DNA of 9,488 bases from Candidatus Aenigmatarchaeota archaeon (GTDB taxonomy: Archaea; Aenigmatarchaeota; Aenigmatarchaeia; PWEA01): assembly GCA_003554235.1 (NCBI GenBank), contig PWFY01000049.1:1-9488 (forward strand). The letters run 5' to 3'. Of this stretch, positions 1-5,639 are shown in pieces (within the stretch, counting starts at the first letter, position 1; each line of letters starts with the position of its first letter). The notes beneath the pieces were generated by a model. The model searched no databases and was not told the origin of the DNA. It worked only from the letters and a program-made list of their open reading frames with translations. Made by a program: the position numbers and the translations under genes.

Positions 1-1
1 C

Positions 2-1504
2 GTTATATCGACTTCAGACGGTCCTTCTGCGACCAAGTTCAGCTTTGTGATAGACGAGGACTCAAGTAATATTCCGGTACGACAAAATCAGTTCGTGATG
101 CTCGGTTCAGAGGAAGGTAAGCTGATAGCTCGTGTATCGGACATATACAAAACAAATCGATATTTCGATCGTGCTGAGTCTGTTCGCGAGTACGAGCGAA
201 AGGGCAAAAAGCTAACAGAAATATTCCCGGCGAAGAGGTGGGAATATCTGGTAGGCGATGCAAGATCATTGGGGGTATACAAAAACGGAAGGATAAAGAG
301 AGCCACGTTTCCTCCTTCTCCTGGGACCGAGGTAAAGATTATAGATGAGGATGTACTTTCTGACTTCCTGGGTATGGACAAGGACAAAGGTCTGTATGTA
401 GGAAGAGTGGGTCACCACGAAGTTCCCGTCAAACTTTCGATGACCAGGCTCTTACAGAAGCATCTTGCTGTGTTGGCATTGTCGGGTGCAGGAAAGTCTT
501 ATCTGACTTCTGTTGTCATCGAAGAACTCCTTGATAGGGACGAGGAAGCAGGTCAGGTAGGCACAGTAGTTGTGGACACACACGGCGAGTATATAGGCTT
601 TGGAGAGGATGAGAACTACCGAGACAGGACACAGGTTATAAGGGGCCGTGATTTTTGTATAGGAGCTTCTAACCTCACACCTTCACTCTTCTTCCATCTC
701 AAGCCGAACCTTTCGGGTGCCCAGAGGAGGGAGATAGGAAGGGTCCTCAGGGAGATAAGAAAGGACAGGTCCGATGAGGCCTACGGCCTTTCTGCCATAG
801 CCGATAAGGTAGCACAGGACGATTCCATAAAAGCCTCGACTAAGGAGGTATTACTATCCGAGATATCTCAGCTTGAAAGAACTGGACTTTTCGGGGTTGC
901 AGATAACCCATCTATGGAGGACCTGGTGAATTCCGGTGAGGCCGCGATAATAGATGTTTCTGATTTCACGTCTTTGGAGACAAGACAGATGTTGGTTACC
1001 TACCTCGGAAGAAGCCTCTTCTTCAAAAGACAGGACGGTGATATACCACCGTTTCTTCTTGTTCTTGAGGAAGCACATAACTTTGCACCTGAAGGAAAAA
1101 AGAGGCACAATGCCCTTTCAAGGCCAATAATTCAGAGGATAGCCAGGGAAGGTAGAAAGTTCCATTCATCTCTCTGTCTGGTCTCCCAGAGACCCATAAA
1201 GCTGGACACAACAGCGCTCTCCCAGTGCAACACCAATATAATAATGAGAATAACAAACCCCTATGATCAGGAACATATAGGCAAGAGCAGCGAGGGCCTC
1301 ACCCGTGACGTTCTGGATACAATATCTTCTCTCCGTGTGGGCGAGGCCTTTATAGTAGGCGAGGCCGTTAACTATCCATTGTTTGCCCAGATACGAGAAA
1401 GGGAAAGTGTGGAAAGCGAAAGAGGTATGCCCCTGGAGAAAGCTGCAAAGACATACTGTGAGAAAAAGGATAAGTTTGAAGACGATGCAAAGTCCTTTAT
1501 GTGA
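2..1504 (+). CDS. herA: HerA-type DNA translocase/helicase, 5'-truncated by the window edge
   Basis: This is an ATP-driven hexameric DNA translocase of the HerA/FtsK superfamily. In archaea HerA couples to the nuclease NurA and, with Mre11-Rad50, makes 3' overhangs for recombination. The frame is open to the left edge, and its first visible residues (VISTSDGPSATKF) match the usual HerA N-terminus. The GTG at 47 is therefore internal and only a few N-terminal residues are missing. A HAS-barrel region (PVRQNQFVML, then VSDIYKTNRYF) precedes the ATPase. The P-loop SGAGKS is at 482-499. Walker B (FLLVLEEAH) is at 1052-1078 with adjacent glutamates. A conserved post-Walker B block follows (REGRKFHSSLCLVSQRP, then the TNIIMRITNP region). 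About 500 residues are visible, near the family's usual size. The gene converges on rad50, and the two reading frames overlap by 8 bp at their 3' ends. No nurA is seen, but it could lie upstream of the window. The family call is very secure. Confidence 0.96.
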   Translation, partial: VISTSDGPSATKFSFVIDEDSSNIPVRQNQFVMLGSEEGKLIARVSDIYKTNRYFDRAESVREYERKGKKLTEIFPAKRWEYLVGDARSLGVYKNGRIKRATFPPSPGTEVKIIDEDVLSDFLGMDKDKGLYVGRVGHHEVPVKLSMTRLLQKHLAVLALSGAGKSYLTSVVIEELLDRDEEAGQVGTVVVDTHGEYIGFGEDENYRDRTQVIRGRDFCIGASNLTPSLFFHLKPNLSGAQRREIGRVLREIRKDRSDEAYGLSAIADKVAQDDSIKASTKEVLLSEISQLERTGLFGVADNPSMEDLVNSGEAAIIDVSDFTSLETRQMLVTYLGRSLFFKRQDGDIPPFLLVLEEAHNFAPEGKKRHNALSRPIIQRIAREGRKFHSSLCLVSQRPIKLDTTALSQCNTNIIMRITNPYDQEHIGKSSEGLTRDVLDTISSLRVGEAFIVGEAVNYPLFAQIRERESVESERGMPLEKAAKTYCEKKDKFEDDAKSFM

Positions 1505-3509
1505 TCTCCATTACCTTTGTGGGTCCATCACTCTTCTTGTCTTTTTCAAGTCTATGTAGGGTTCCACTGGCAGCCTCTTCCATTATCTCATTATGTGTTA
1601 TGAGGAATACCTGGTCTACAAATTCCGATATTTCATCTCCCAGAAGCTTTGAAAGATCCTTTACAGCATGTCTGTCTAGGTTATGTGTAGGTTCATCGAG
1701 TACGAGCCATTTAAGATTAGGGGCAAGTACCAGGGCAAAGGCTATTCTGAGTGCAAGACATGCAGATGTTCTTTCTCCGCCCGAGGCCATACCTTCTACA
1801 GGTTGCCAGTTGCCTTTGTTTTCGAACTGTAGTTCGTAGTCCCCTTCGCTTATAGTAAATCTAAGGTCTGAGAAGTCGTCGTAGGGGTAAAGACCCGACC
1901 ATACCTTTGAAAGAGTACTATTTACAGCCTCTATGAATCTCGTCCTGAGCTGTTTTTGTGTCGTTTTTAGAGCACTCCTGAACTTTTTCAGATCTTCTTT
2001 CGACTTTTCCGTTTGCTCTATCTCATTTTTATACTTTTCAAATCTCTTCTTCCTTTTCTTCAGTCTATTTTTTTCCTCATTTCTCTCCTCTAACAGTTTC
2101 TTCTTATTTCTTATTTTTTCCTCCGTTTCTTTTTTGTTTCCCGAGAGTTTGTTGAGAATCTCCTGCTTTTTTTCCATCTTTTTTCTGTCGAATTTCTCAC
2201 GTTTTTCCTCGAGTATACCTCTGACATTTTCCATTTCTTCTATCTTCCCTCCGAGTTTTTTCTTCTTTTTTTCAAGTTCCTCGGCAGATTCCAGAACCTT
2301 CTCTAACTCCTTCACCTCATCTTCCACCCCCTTGATCTCCCCCTCCAGTTTCTCCTTCCGCTCCTCCTTTTCCTTCACCTCATCTTCCACCTCCTCCTTT
2401 TCCACGGCCATTTTGTTTATCTTCTCCCTTCTTTCATCGATGAGTTCTTTTCTGTGCTCTTCGTCGAGGTTTCTGTCACAGACTGGACACCTTCCTTTTA
2501 CTCCCTTGATTTTTTGTATCCTTTTTTGAAGGTCCCCTATTTTTATCCTTTTTTCTTTCTGTTTGTCTTTTAGTTCCTCCAGAACTCCATCGACTTCTTT
2601 CTTGTTCTCCCTGATTTCTCTCAACCTTTCTTTCTTTTCTTCTAGTTTTTTCTGAACTTCTTTTTTTGAAAACTCTGTTTTTTTCTTCAGAGACTTTATA
2701 TCCTCCTCTAAACTAGAGATAATACCTTCGAGGTTGCTTTTTTTGTTTTCAAGCCCCTTTATCTTTTTCATGCCTTCTCTGAGCCCTTCTATCTCTTTTT
2801 TTGTCCTATCGTAGTCTCCTTCTAGCTTTTTCAGCCTTTCCTTAAGTCCATCCAAATCATCCTCCATCTCCTTGATCTCCCCCTCCAGTTCCTCTATCCT
2901 GTCGAAATTTTCCTGTTCCTCCAGCTCTTCTACAGTCTTCTTTTTTGAGCTAACCCTATCCACAAGCCGGTTTATCAGGGTTGTTACACTGCTTCTACAT
3001 TTTTCAAATCTGTCTATCTGCAGAAGGTTGTCTATCTTTTTCATCCTTTCTCCACGTCGGATCTCCAGGAAGTTGTCCAGCCCATCTTGCTCAGAGTATA
3101 CTGCACGAGAAAAAAGATTGTAGTCGACCTTCAGTTGCTTTTCCACAAGTTCCGTCGTTCTCGAGGCCCCTGTGTCTAGGAGCTCACCATCCTTTCTTAT
3201 GTTTGCTTCTGTGGTTCCTTTTCCTCTTTCTACCTTCCTCATCACCGTGAAAACGTCGCCGCCTATCTCAAATTCTAATTCTACTTCTGCTTCCTGTTTT
3301 TTCCGGGGCCTTCGCATTATAACGTCGTCCAGCTTAACCTCTCTGGATCTATGTGAAGGAAATGTTCCGAAAAGCGCGAATGATATTGCTGTGAGGACTG
3401 AACTCTTGCCTGAACCCATTGTACCAACAAGCACATTTGTACCTCTGCCAAAGTCCAGCTCAGACTCTAGATGACTCTTCCAATTCCTAAGCTTCAGCCC
3501 CCTTATCAT
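1497..3509 (-). CDS. rad50: Rad50 SMC-like DNA-repair ATPase with short coiled coil
   Basis: This is the ATPase subunit of the Mre11-Rad50 complex, which binds, tethers and processes DNA double-strand breaks. The N-terminal ATPase lobe (about 1-165) has Walker A GTMGSGKSS at 29-37 and the Q-loop Gln141 in YSEQDGL. Charged heptad-rich coiled coil runs from about 190 to 335 and 355 to 520, with the zinc hook CPVC (Cys341, Cys344) at the apex. The C-terminal lobe has the ABC signature SGGER at 576-580, Walker B WLVLDEP at 601-607, a D-loop NLD at 610-612 and a switch His639. At 670 residues it is well below the roughly 880 of Pyrococcus Rad50, because the coiled coil is shorter; both ATPase lobes look complete. 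The start is ATG at 3509, 14 nt after the stop of the NYN gene, with no clear Shine-Dalgarno site, which suggests translation coupled to the upstream gene. Its last codons overlap the end of herA. Confidence 0.97.
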   Translation of the reverse strand: MIRGLKLRNWKSHLESELDFGRGTNVLVGTMGSGKSSVLTAISFALFGTFPSHRSREVKLDDVIMRRPRKKQEAEVELEFEIGGDVFTVMRKVERGKGTTEANIRKDGELLDTGASRTTELVEKQLKVDYNLFSRAVYSEQDGLDNFLEIRRGERMKKIDNLLQIDRFEKCRSSVTTLINRLVDRVSSKKKTVEELEEQENFDRIEELEGEIKEMEDDLDGLKERLKKLEGDYDRTKKEIEGLREGMKKIKGLENKKSNLEGIISSLEEDIKSLKKKTEFSKKEVQKKLEEKKERLREIRENKKEVDGVLEELKDKQKEKRIKIGDLQKRIQKIKGVKGRCPVCDRNLDEEHRKELIDERREKINKMAVEKEEVEDEVKEKEERKEKLEGEIKGVEDEVKELEKVLESAEELEKKKKKLGGKIEEMENVRGILEEKREKFDRKKMEKKQEILNKLSGNKKETEEKIRNKKKLLEERNEEKNRLKKRKKRFEKYKNEIEQTEKSKEDLKKFRSALKTTQKQLRTRFIEAVNSTLSKVWSGLYPYDDFSDLRFTISEGDYELQFENKGNWQPVEGMASGGERTSACLALRIAFALVLAPNLKWLVLDEPTHNLDRHAVKDLSKLLGDEISEFVDQVFLITHNEIMEEAASGTLHRLEKDKKSDGPTKVMEIT
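2309..2391 (-). repeat. Heptad-phase repeat in rad50 coiled coil
   Basis: The 20-bp word CCTTCACCTCATCTTCCACC occurs at 2309-2328 and again at 2372-2391 on the + strand, 63 bp apart. That is 21 codons, or three heptads, encoding VEDEVKE in both copies. It suggests a small in-frame duplication, or codon reuse forced by the repetitive coil. Confidence 0.7.
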
Positions 3510-3523
3510 CTTATATCAGAACT

Positions 3524-4027
3524 TTATTCCATGAGATACAGATCCTTCTTTTTGTCCATGTTCAGGAAAACATCACTTGCTTCGACAAGCTCTCCCGCCG
3601 TGGATTTACCAAAGGACATTACCTCTACTTGAATTCCTTCCGACTTAAGATGATCTACTAACGAACGGAAGTCACCGTCTCCTGTGACCAAAACCGCCAC
3701 ATCAATCTTTTCTGACATCTTTATTGCATCTATGGCTATACCCATATCCCAGTCTCCTTTCTTTGCTCCACCATGGAATTCTTTCAGATCCTTCTTCTTG
3801 ACCTGGAATCCTATTTCACTTAGAGCATCGAAAAAGTTTTCCTCGTCTGGTGTTTCTGCTTTGATGACGTATGCTATCGATCTGATCAGTTTTCTACCGT
3901 CCTGTGCAATGTCTATAAGCGAAGAGTAGTCCACCTTGCTGTCGTAAAGGTTTTTCGCAGAGTAGTACATATTCTGTATATCTACAAAGATCGCTACCCT
4001 CTGATCCTTAAAAGAACTTTTTCTAAT
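3524..4027 (-). CDS. NYN/LabA-like (DUF88, PIN-fold) nuclease-domain protein with probable ATT start
   Basis: This is a small protein of the NYN family (LabA/DUF88, COG1432-like), a PIN-fold group expected to be metal-dependent RNases. Starting at the first ATG (3970) gives only 148 residues and loses the first strand. Reading upstream in the same frame gives RVAIFVDIQNMYYSAKNLY, the classic family N-terminus with its first catalytic Asp. No ATG, GTG or TTG occurs between that and the in-frame stop further upstream. The best start is ATT at 4027-4025, 4 nt after a strong GAGGTGA site, giving about 167 residues. With that numbering the acidic residues are Asp16, Asp92/Asp94 (GDWDMGIAID, with Asp100) and Asp117/Asp119 (TGDGDF), so the active site looks intact. 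It lies between mre11 and rad50 on the same strand, 76 nt after mre11 and 14 nt before rad50. The substrate is unknown; a link to repair is suggested only by position. Confidence 0.88.
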   Translation of the reverse strand: MRKSSFKDQRVAIFVDIQNMYYSAKNLYDSKVDYSSLIDIAQDGRKLIRSIAYVIKAETPDEENFFDALSEIGFQVKKKDLKEFHGGAKKGDWDMGIAIDAIKMSEKIDVAVLVTGDGDFRSLVDHLKSEGIQVEVMSFGKSTAGELVEASDVFLNMDKKKDLYLME

Positions 4028-4031
4028 ATTT

Positions 4032-4038
4032 TCACCTC
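4032..4038 (-). promoter_or_regulatory. Strong Shine-Dalgarno site of the NYN gene
   Basis: The minus strand reads GAGGTGA, complementary to the conserved 3' end of archaeal 16S rRNA. It lies 4 nt before the ATT at 4027. This is the only strong site seen at any start in the window, and it decides the start of the NYN gene. A GTG within it opens a different frame that stops after 13 codons. Confidence 0.75.
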
Positions 4039-4047
4039 TTGTGATTT

Positions 4048-4061
4048 TACAACTTGTTGTA
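4048..4061. repeat. Short inverted repeat in the mre11-NYN gap
   Basis: TACAAC and GTTGTA are separated by TT, giving a 14-bp inverted repeat about 10 nt upstream of the NYN Shine-Dalgarno site. It would fall in the 5' leader of a transcript started from the AT-rich element near 4097. It could be an operator or a weak hairpin, or could be chance; a match of this length is not strong on its own. Confidence 0.35.
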
Positions 4062-4092
4062 GTGACTTTTCACATACAAAGCTTTCCGGAAG

Positions 4093-4101
4093 AATTTAAA
4101 T
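4093..4101 (-). promoter_or_regulatory. Possible internal TATA box upstream of NYN-rad50
   Basis: The minus strand reads ATTTAAATT just after the mre11 stop. With archaeal spacing of about 25 bp, transcription would begin near 4070, leaving a leader of roughly 45 nt that holds the inverted repeat and the Shine-Dalgarno site. This would let the NYN and rad50 genes be expressed apart from mre11. AT-rich gaps are common, so this is weak. Confidence 0.35.
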
Positions 4102-4103
4102 CT

Positions 4104-5375
4104 TTAGTACCCCTTCCACCATTCACCAGTCTTTGTCTTTTCTTTCTCTTCGTCCTTGTTATGACCTTCTTTTAATTTTTTCAGTGCAGAGTTTAGGTTG
4201 CCTTCTACAAGGTCTTCGAATATTGGTTCGGGGGATATACCGGATCCGTTGCCCTCTAGATTTTTTCTAAGAATCCTCATACCTATCTCTTCAACCGAAA
4301 GCATCCGGTCCTCGTGGGTTTTTATTTTTTCTGCTCCTTCCATCCCTTCTTCATCAAGGTCCTTCAAGACTGTTATAATAGCATCATTTTTGTACTTTTC
4401 CCTGATTTTTGATAGATCGATATCACCTGGATTCAGACCACTGTCCAGTTCCCCTGTCAGCTTTATTCTGATGAGAGGTTTGTTTTCAAATCCTCCTTGA
4501 AGGAGTTTTTCAATCTTTGCAGTGATACTGTCCTTTATTTCCTTTGGATTTGAACCCCCGGCATCTATCTTTTCGTACACAAGTTTTCTTGGTGGGTCTA
4601 TCTCAATGAACTGGACTTTGTTTGTTTCTGTCTCTGCTACATAAAATCCCTTGGGCGTTTCAAACTCCTTTCTTCTTTGTTGTGTTGGGATGAGGCTTCC
4701 CGGTATAATAAAATGGCCATCTTTCACAGCTTCTTTGTTTTTCCAGTGTATATGCCCTGATACATAAAGATCGAAACCACCTGGAAGATCCTCGAGACCT
4801 AACTCCGGTGGGCTTGCAGGGTTGTATATATACTGTTCCAGATCCTGGTGAAGCATGAATATATTGTAAGCATCTTCAAAGGGCTCAGGCCCCCACTTTT
4901 TCAGCACGCCTTTGGAATATTTTTCTGGGACTCCGCTCATTCCATGTACACCAACCTTCTCACCGTCGATGTTCAGTTCAACCGAACTACAATGCATGTG
5001 TACCAAGAACCCAGCATCTTCGAGAGCTTCTATCGAGTTCTTCATTCCGTTTGCCCTCCTTTCATGTGTCCCATGTATTGCAAGTACAGGCAGCCCTCTA
5101 ATGGATTCTTCAGGCACCTCTTCCCTACCCTTTGTTCTGGATATTTCGACAGATCGCCCGTTTTTCATCTCGGAAAGCAGCCTCATGAACCTTGACCAGT
5201 GTTCCGGCCTAGGAAGCCTAGAATCAAAGATATCTCCGGCTAGAACTATCATATCCACATCCTCATCTTCGACCTTCTCGAAGGCCCTCTCCGCCGCAAC
5301 AAAGGGATCTTCCTCTCTTTCCATGCCTCTACCGAAGCCTAGGTGCAGGTCCGAAATGATAGCTATCCTAACCAT
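4104..5375 (-). CDS. mre11: Mre11 double-strand-break repair nuclease
   Basis: This is the manganese-dependent nuclease partner of Rad50, which trims DNA ends at breaks. The calcineurin-like phosphodiesterase domain fills about residues 1-240. Motifs are DLHLG (Asp9, His11), GDIFD (Asp48), GTHERR (His104), LHQD (His176) and SGHIH (His208, His210). The third motif is normally GNH[DE] in this family, whose Asn binds metal; here that Asn is Thr103, while the His and the following acidic residue remain. A capping domain follows (about 245-345). A C-terminal region after about 355 is the likely Rad50-binding part, ending in a charged tail closed by WWKGY. The 423 residues are normal for archaeal Mre11. 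The start is ATG at 5375, with no Shine-Dalgarno site and a TATA-like element centred about 30 bp upstream, so the transcript is probably leaderless. It is the first gene of the mre11-NYN-rad50 cluster. Confidence 0.95.
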   Translation of the reverse strand: MVRIAIISDLHLGFGRGMEREEDPFVAAERAFEKVEDEDVDMIVLAGDIFDSRLPRPEHWSRFMRLLSEMKNGRSVEISRTKGREEVPEESIRGLPVLAIHGTHERRANGMKNSIEALEDAGFLVHMHCSSVELNIDGEKVGVHGMSGVPEKYSKGVLKKWGPEPFEDAYNIFMLHQDLEQYIYNPASPPELGLEDLPGGFDLYVSGHIHWKNKEAVKDGHFIIPGSLIPTQQRRKEFETPKGFYVAETETNKVQFIEIDPPRKLVYEKIDAGGSNPKEIKDSITAKIEKLLQGGFENKPLIRIKLTGELDSGLNPGDIDLSKIREKYKNDAIITVLKDLDEEGMEGAEKIKTHEDRMLSVEEIGMRILRKNLEGNGSGISPEPIFEDLVEGNLNSALKKLKEGHNKDEEKEKTKTGEWWKGY

Positions 5376-5400
5376 ACAAACACGGAACTAATTTCTCTTC

Positions 5401-5410
5401 AAAACTTAAA
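5401..5410 (-). promoter_or_regulatory. mre11: TATA-like element of mre11 (leaderless)
   Basis: The minus strand reads TTTAAGTTTT, centred about 30 bp from the mre11 ATG. Archaeal initiation about 25 bp downstream would start the RNA within a few bases of the ATG. The absence of a Shine-Dalgarno site agrees with a leaderless transcript. Confidence 0.55.
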
Positions 5411-5431
5411 TGGATTTTGACCACCAAAACC

Positions 5432-5441
5432 CTAATAAATA
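5432..5441 (+). promoter_or_regulatory. TATA-like element of tRNA-Pro
   Basis: CTAATAAATA is centred about 29 bp upstream of the first base of the tRNA, the expected archaeal distance. It lies back to back with the mre11 promoter. Confidence 0.6.
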
Positions 5442-5465
5442 CTTCCCCACAAGTTACTATTTCAC

Positions 5466-5590
5466 GGGCCGGTGGTGTAGCCAGAAGAAAAGGTTCCCTT
5501 TCATTTTATAGGAACCTAGCTTCCTACAATGGACTAGCATTAGGGCTTTGGGAGCCTTAGACCCGTGTTCAAATCACGGCCGGCCCACCA
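5466..5590 (+). tRNA. tRNA-Pro(TGG) with a 47-nt D-loop intron; CCA encoded
   Basis: The acceptor stem GGGCCGG (5466-5472) pairs with CCGGCCC (5580-5586), followed by discriminator A5587 and an encoded CCA. The T arm is CCGTG/CACGG around TTCAAAT (5563-5579). The anticodon arm is AGGGC/GCCTT around TTTGGGA (5542-5558). The anticodon TGG is at 5549-5551 with G37 next to it, as expected for tRNA-Pro. The anticodon loop is uninterrupted. The D stem GTGT (5475-5478) pairs with GCAT (5537-5540), including G-T wobbles, but its two halves are separated by an insertion. Removing 5483-5529 leaves a normal D loop (AGCC T GGACTA) with the G18G19 pair, and a mature tRNA of 75 nt plus CCA. G15 and C48 can form the Levitt pair. 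A TATA-like element lies about 29 bp upstream of the 5' end. Confidence 0.94.
5483..5529 (+). other. Archaeal tRNA intron at a non-canonical (D-loop, 17/17a) position
   Basis: This is the intron inside tRNA-Pro. Exon GTAG (5477-5480) pairs with intron CTAC (5524-5527) as the 4-bp central helix of a bulge-helix-bulge motif. The 5' bulge is CCA (5481-5483), cut CC^A, and the 3' bulge is AAT (5528-5530), cut AA^T. The intron helix continues as GAAG (5484-5487) with CTTC (5520-5523). After a small AAA/AG internal loop comes AGGTTCC (5491-5497) paired with GGAACCT (5511-5517), closed by a 13-nt loop. The outer exon helix is weak (only a T-G pair next to the bulge), so the motif is closer to the relaxed bulge-helix-loop form. 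Exact cut sites are inferred from fold and mature D-loop geometry. Confidence 0.85.
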
Positions 5591-5603
5591 CTCCTTTCTT
5601 CCA

Positions 5604-5616
5604 AAATTTATAAATT
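5604..5616 (+). promoter_or_regulatory. TATA box of the glycosyltransferase gene (leaderless)
   Basis: AAATTTATAAATT is centred about 30 bp before the ATG at 5640 and directly follows the tRNA 3' end and a pyrimidine-rich stretch. The spacing predicts a leaderless or very short leader, and no Shine-Dalgarno site is present. Confidence 0.65.
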
Positions 5617-5639
5617 GGATTGGGGTTATTTGAACAGAC

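Noticed and set aside
47..49. GTG at 47 as the start of herA
   Set aside because: The same frame codes a typical HerA N-terminus from position 2 to 46, so the true start is outside the window.
1933..2529. Long Ser/Phe-rich open frame on the + strand
   Set aside because: It is the complement of the Glu/Lys-rich rad50 coiled coil; purine-rich codons on one strand give stop-free Ser/Phe codons on the other. It has no domain and no promoter.
4024..4038. GTG inside the Shine-Dalgarno site as start of the NYN gene with a frameshift
   Set aside because: That frame reads 13 codons to a TAG and would need an indel to reach the conserved domain. The ATT start needs no sequence error, though resequencing could still revive this.
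4084..4091. Palindrome TTCCGGAA
   Set aside because: It is eight bases without further symmetry, and short palindromes are expected by chance.
1..5375. HerA + NYN nuclease + Mre11/Rad50 as an antiphage defence island
   Set aside because: HerA-nuclease pairs do occur in defence systems. Here, however, HerA has the archaeal NurA-partner form and Mre11/Rad50 are standard housekeeping repair proteins, with no mobile or defence genes nearby.
5542..5558. Intron at the canonical 37/38 site of tRNA-Pro
   Set aside because: The anticodon stem-loop is a continuous 5+7+5 nt with no insert; the extra sequence is in the D loop.
5588..5603. Pyrimidine-rich stretch after the tRNA as a terminator
   Set aside because: It has no run of T longer than three and no hairpin, so it is too weak to annotate as a terminator.
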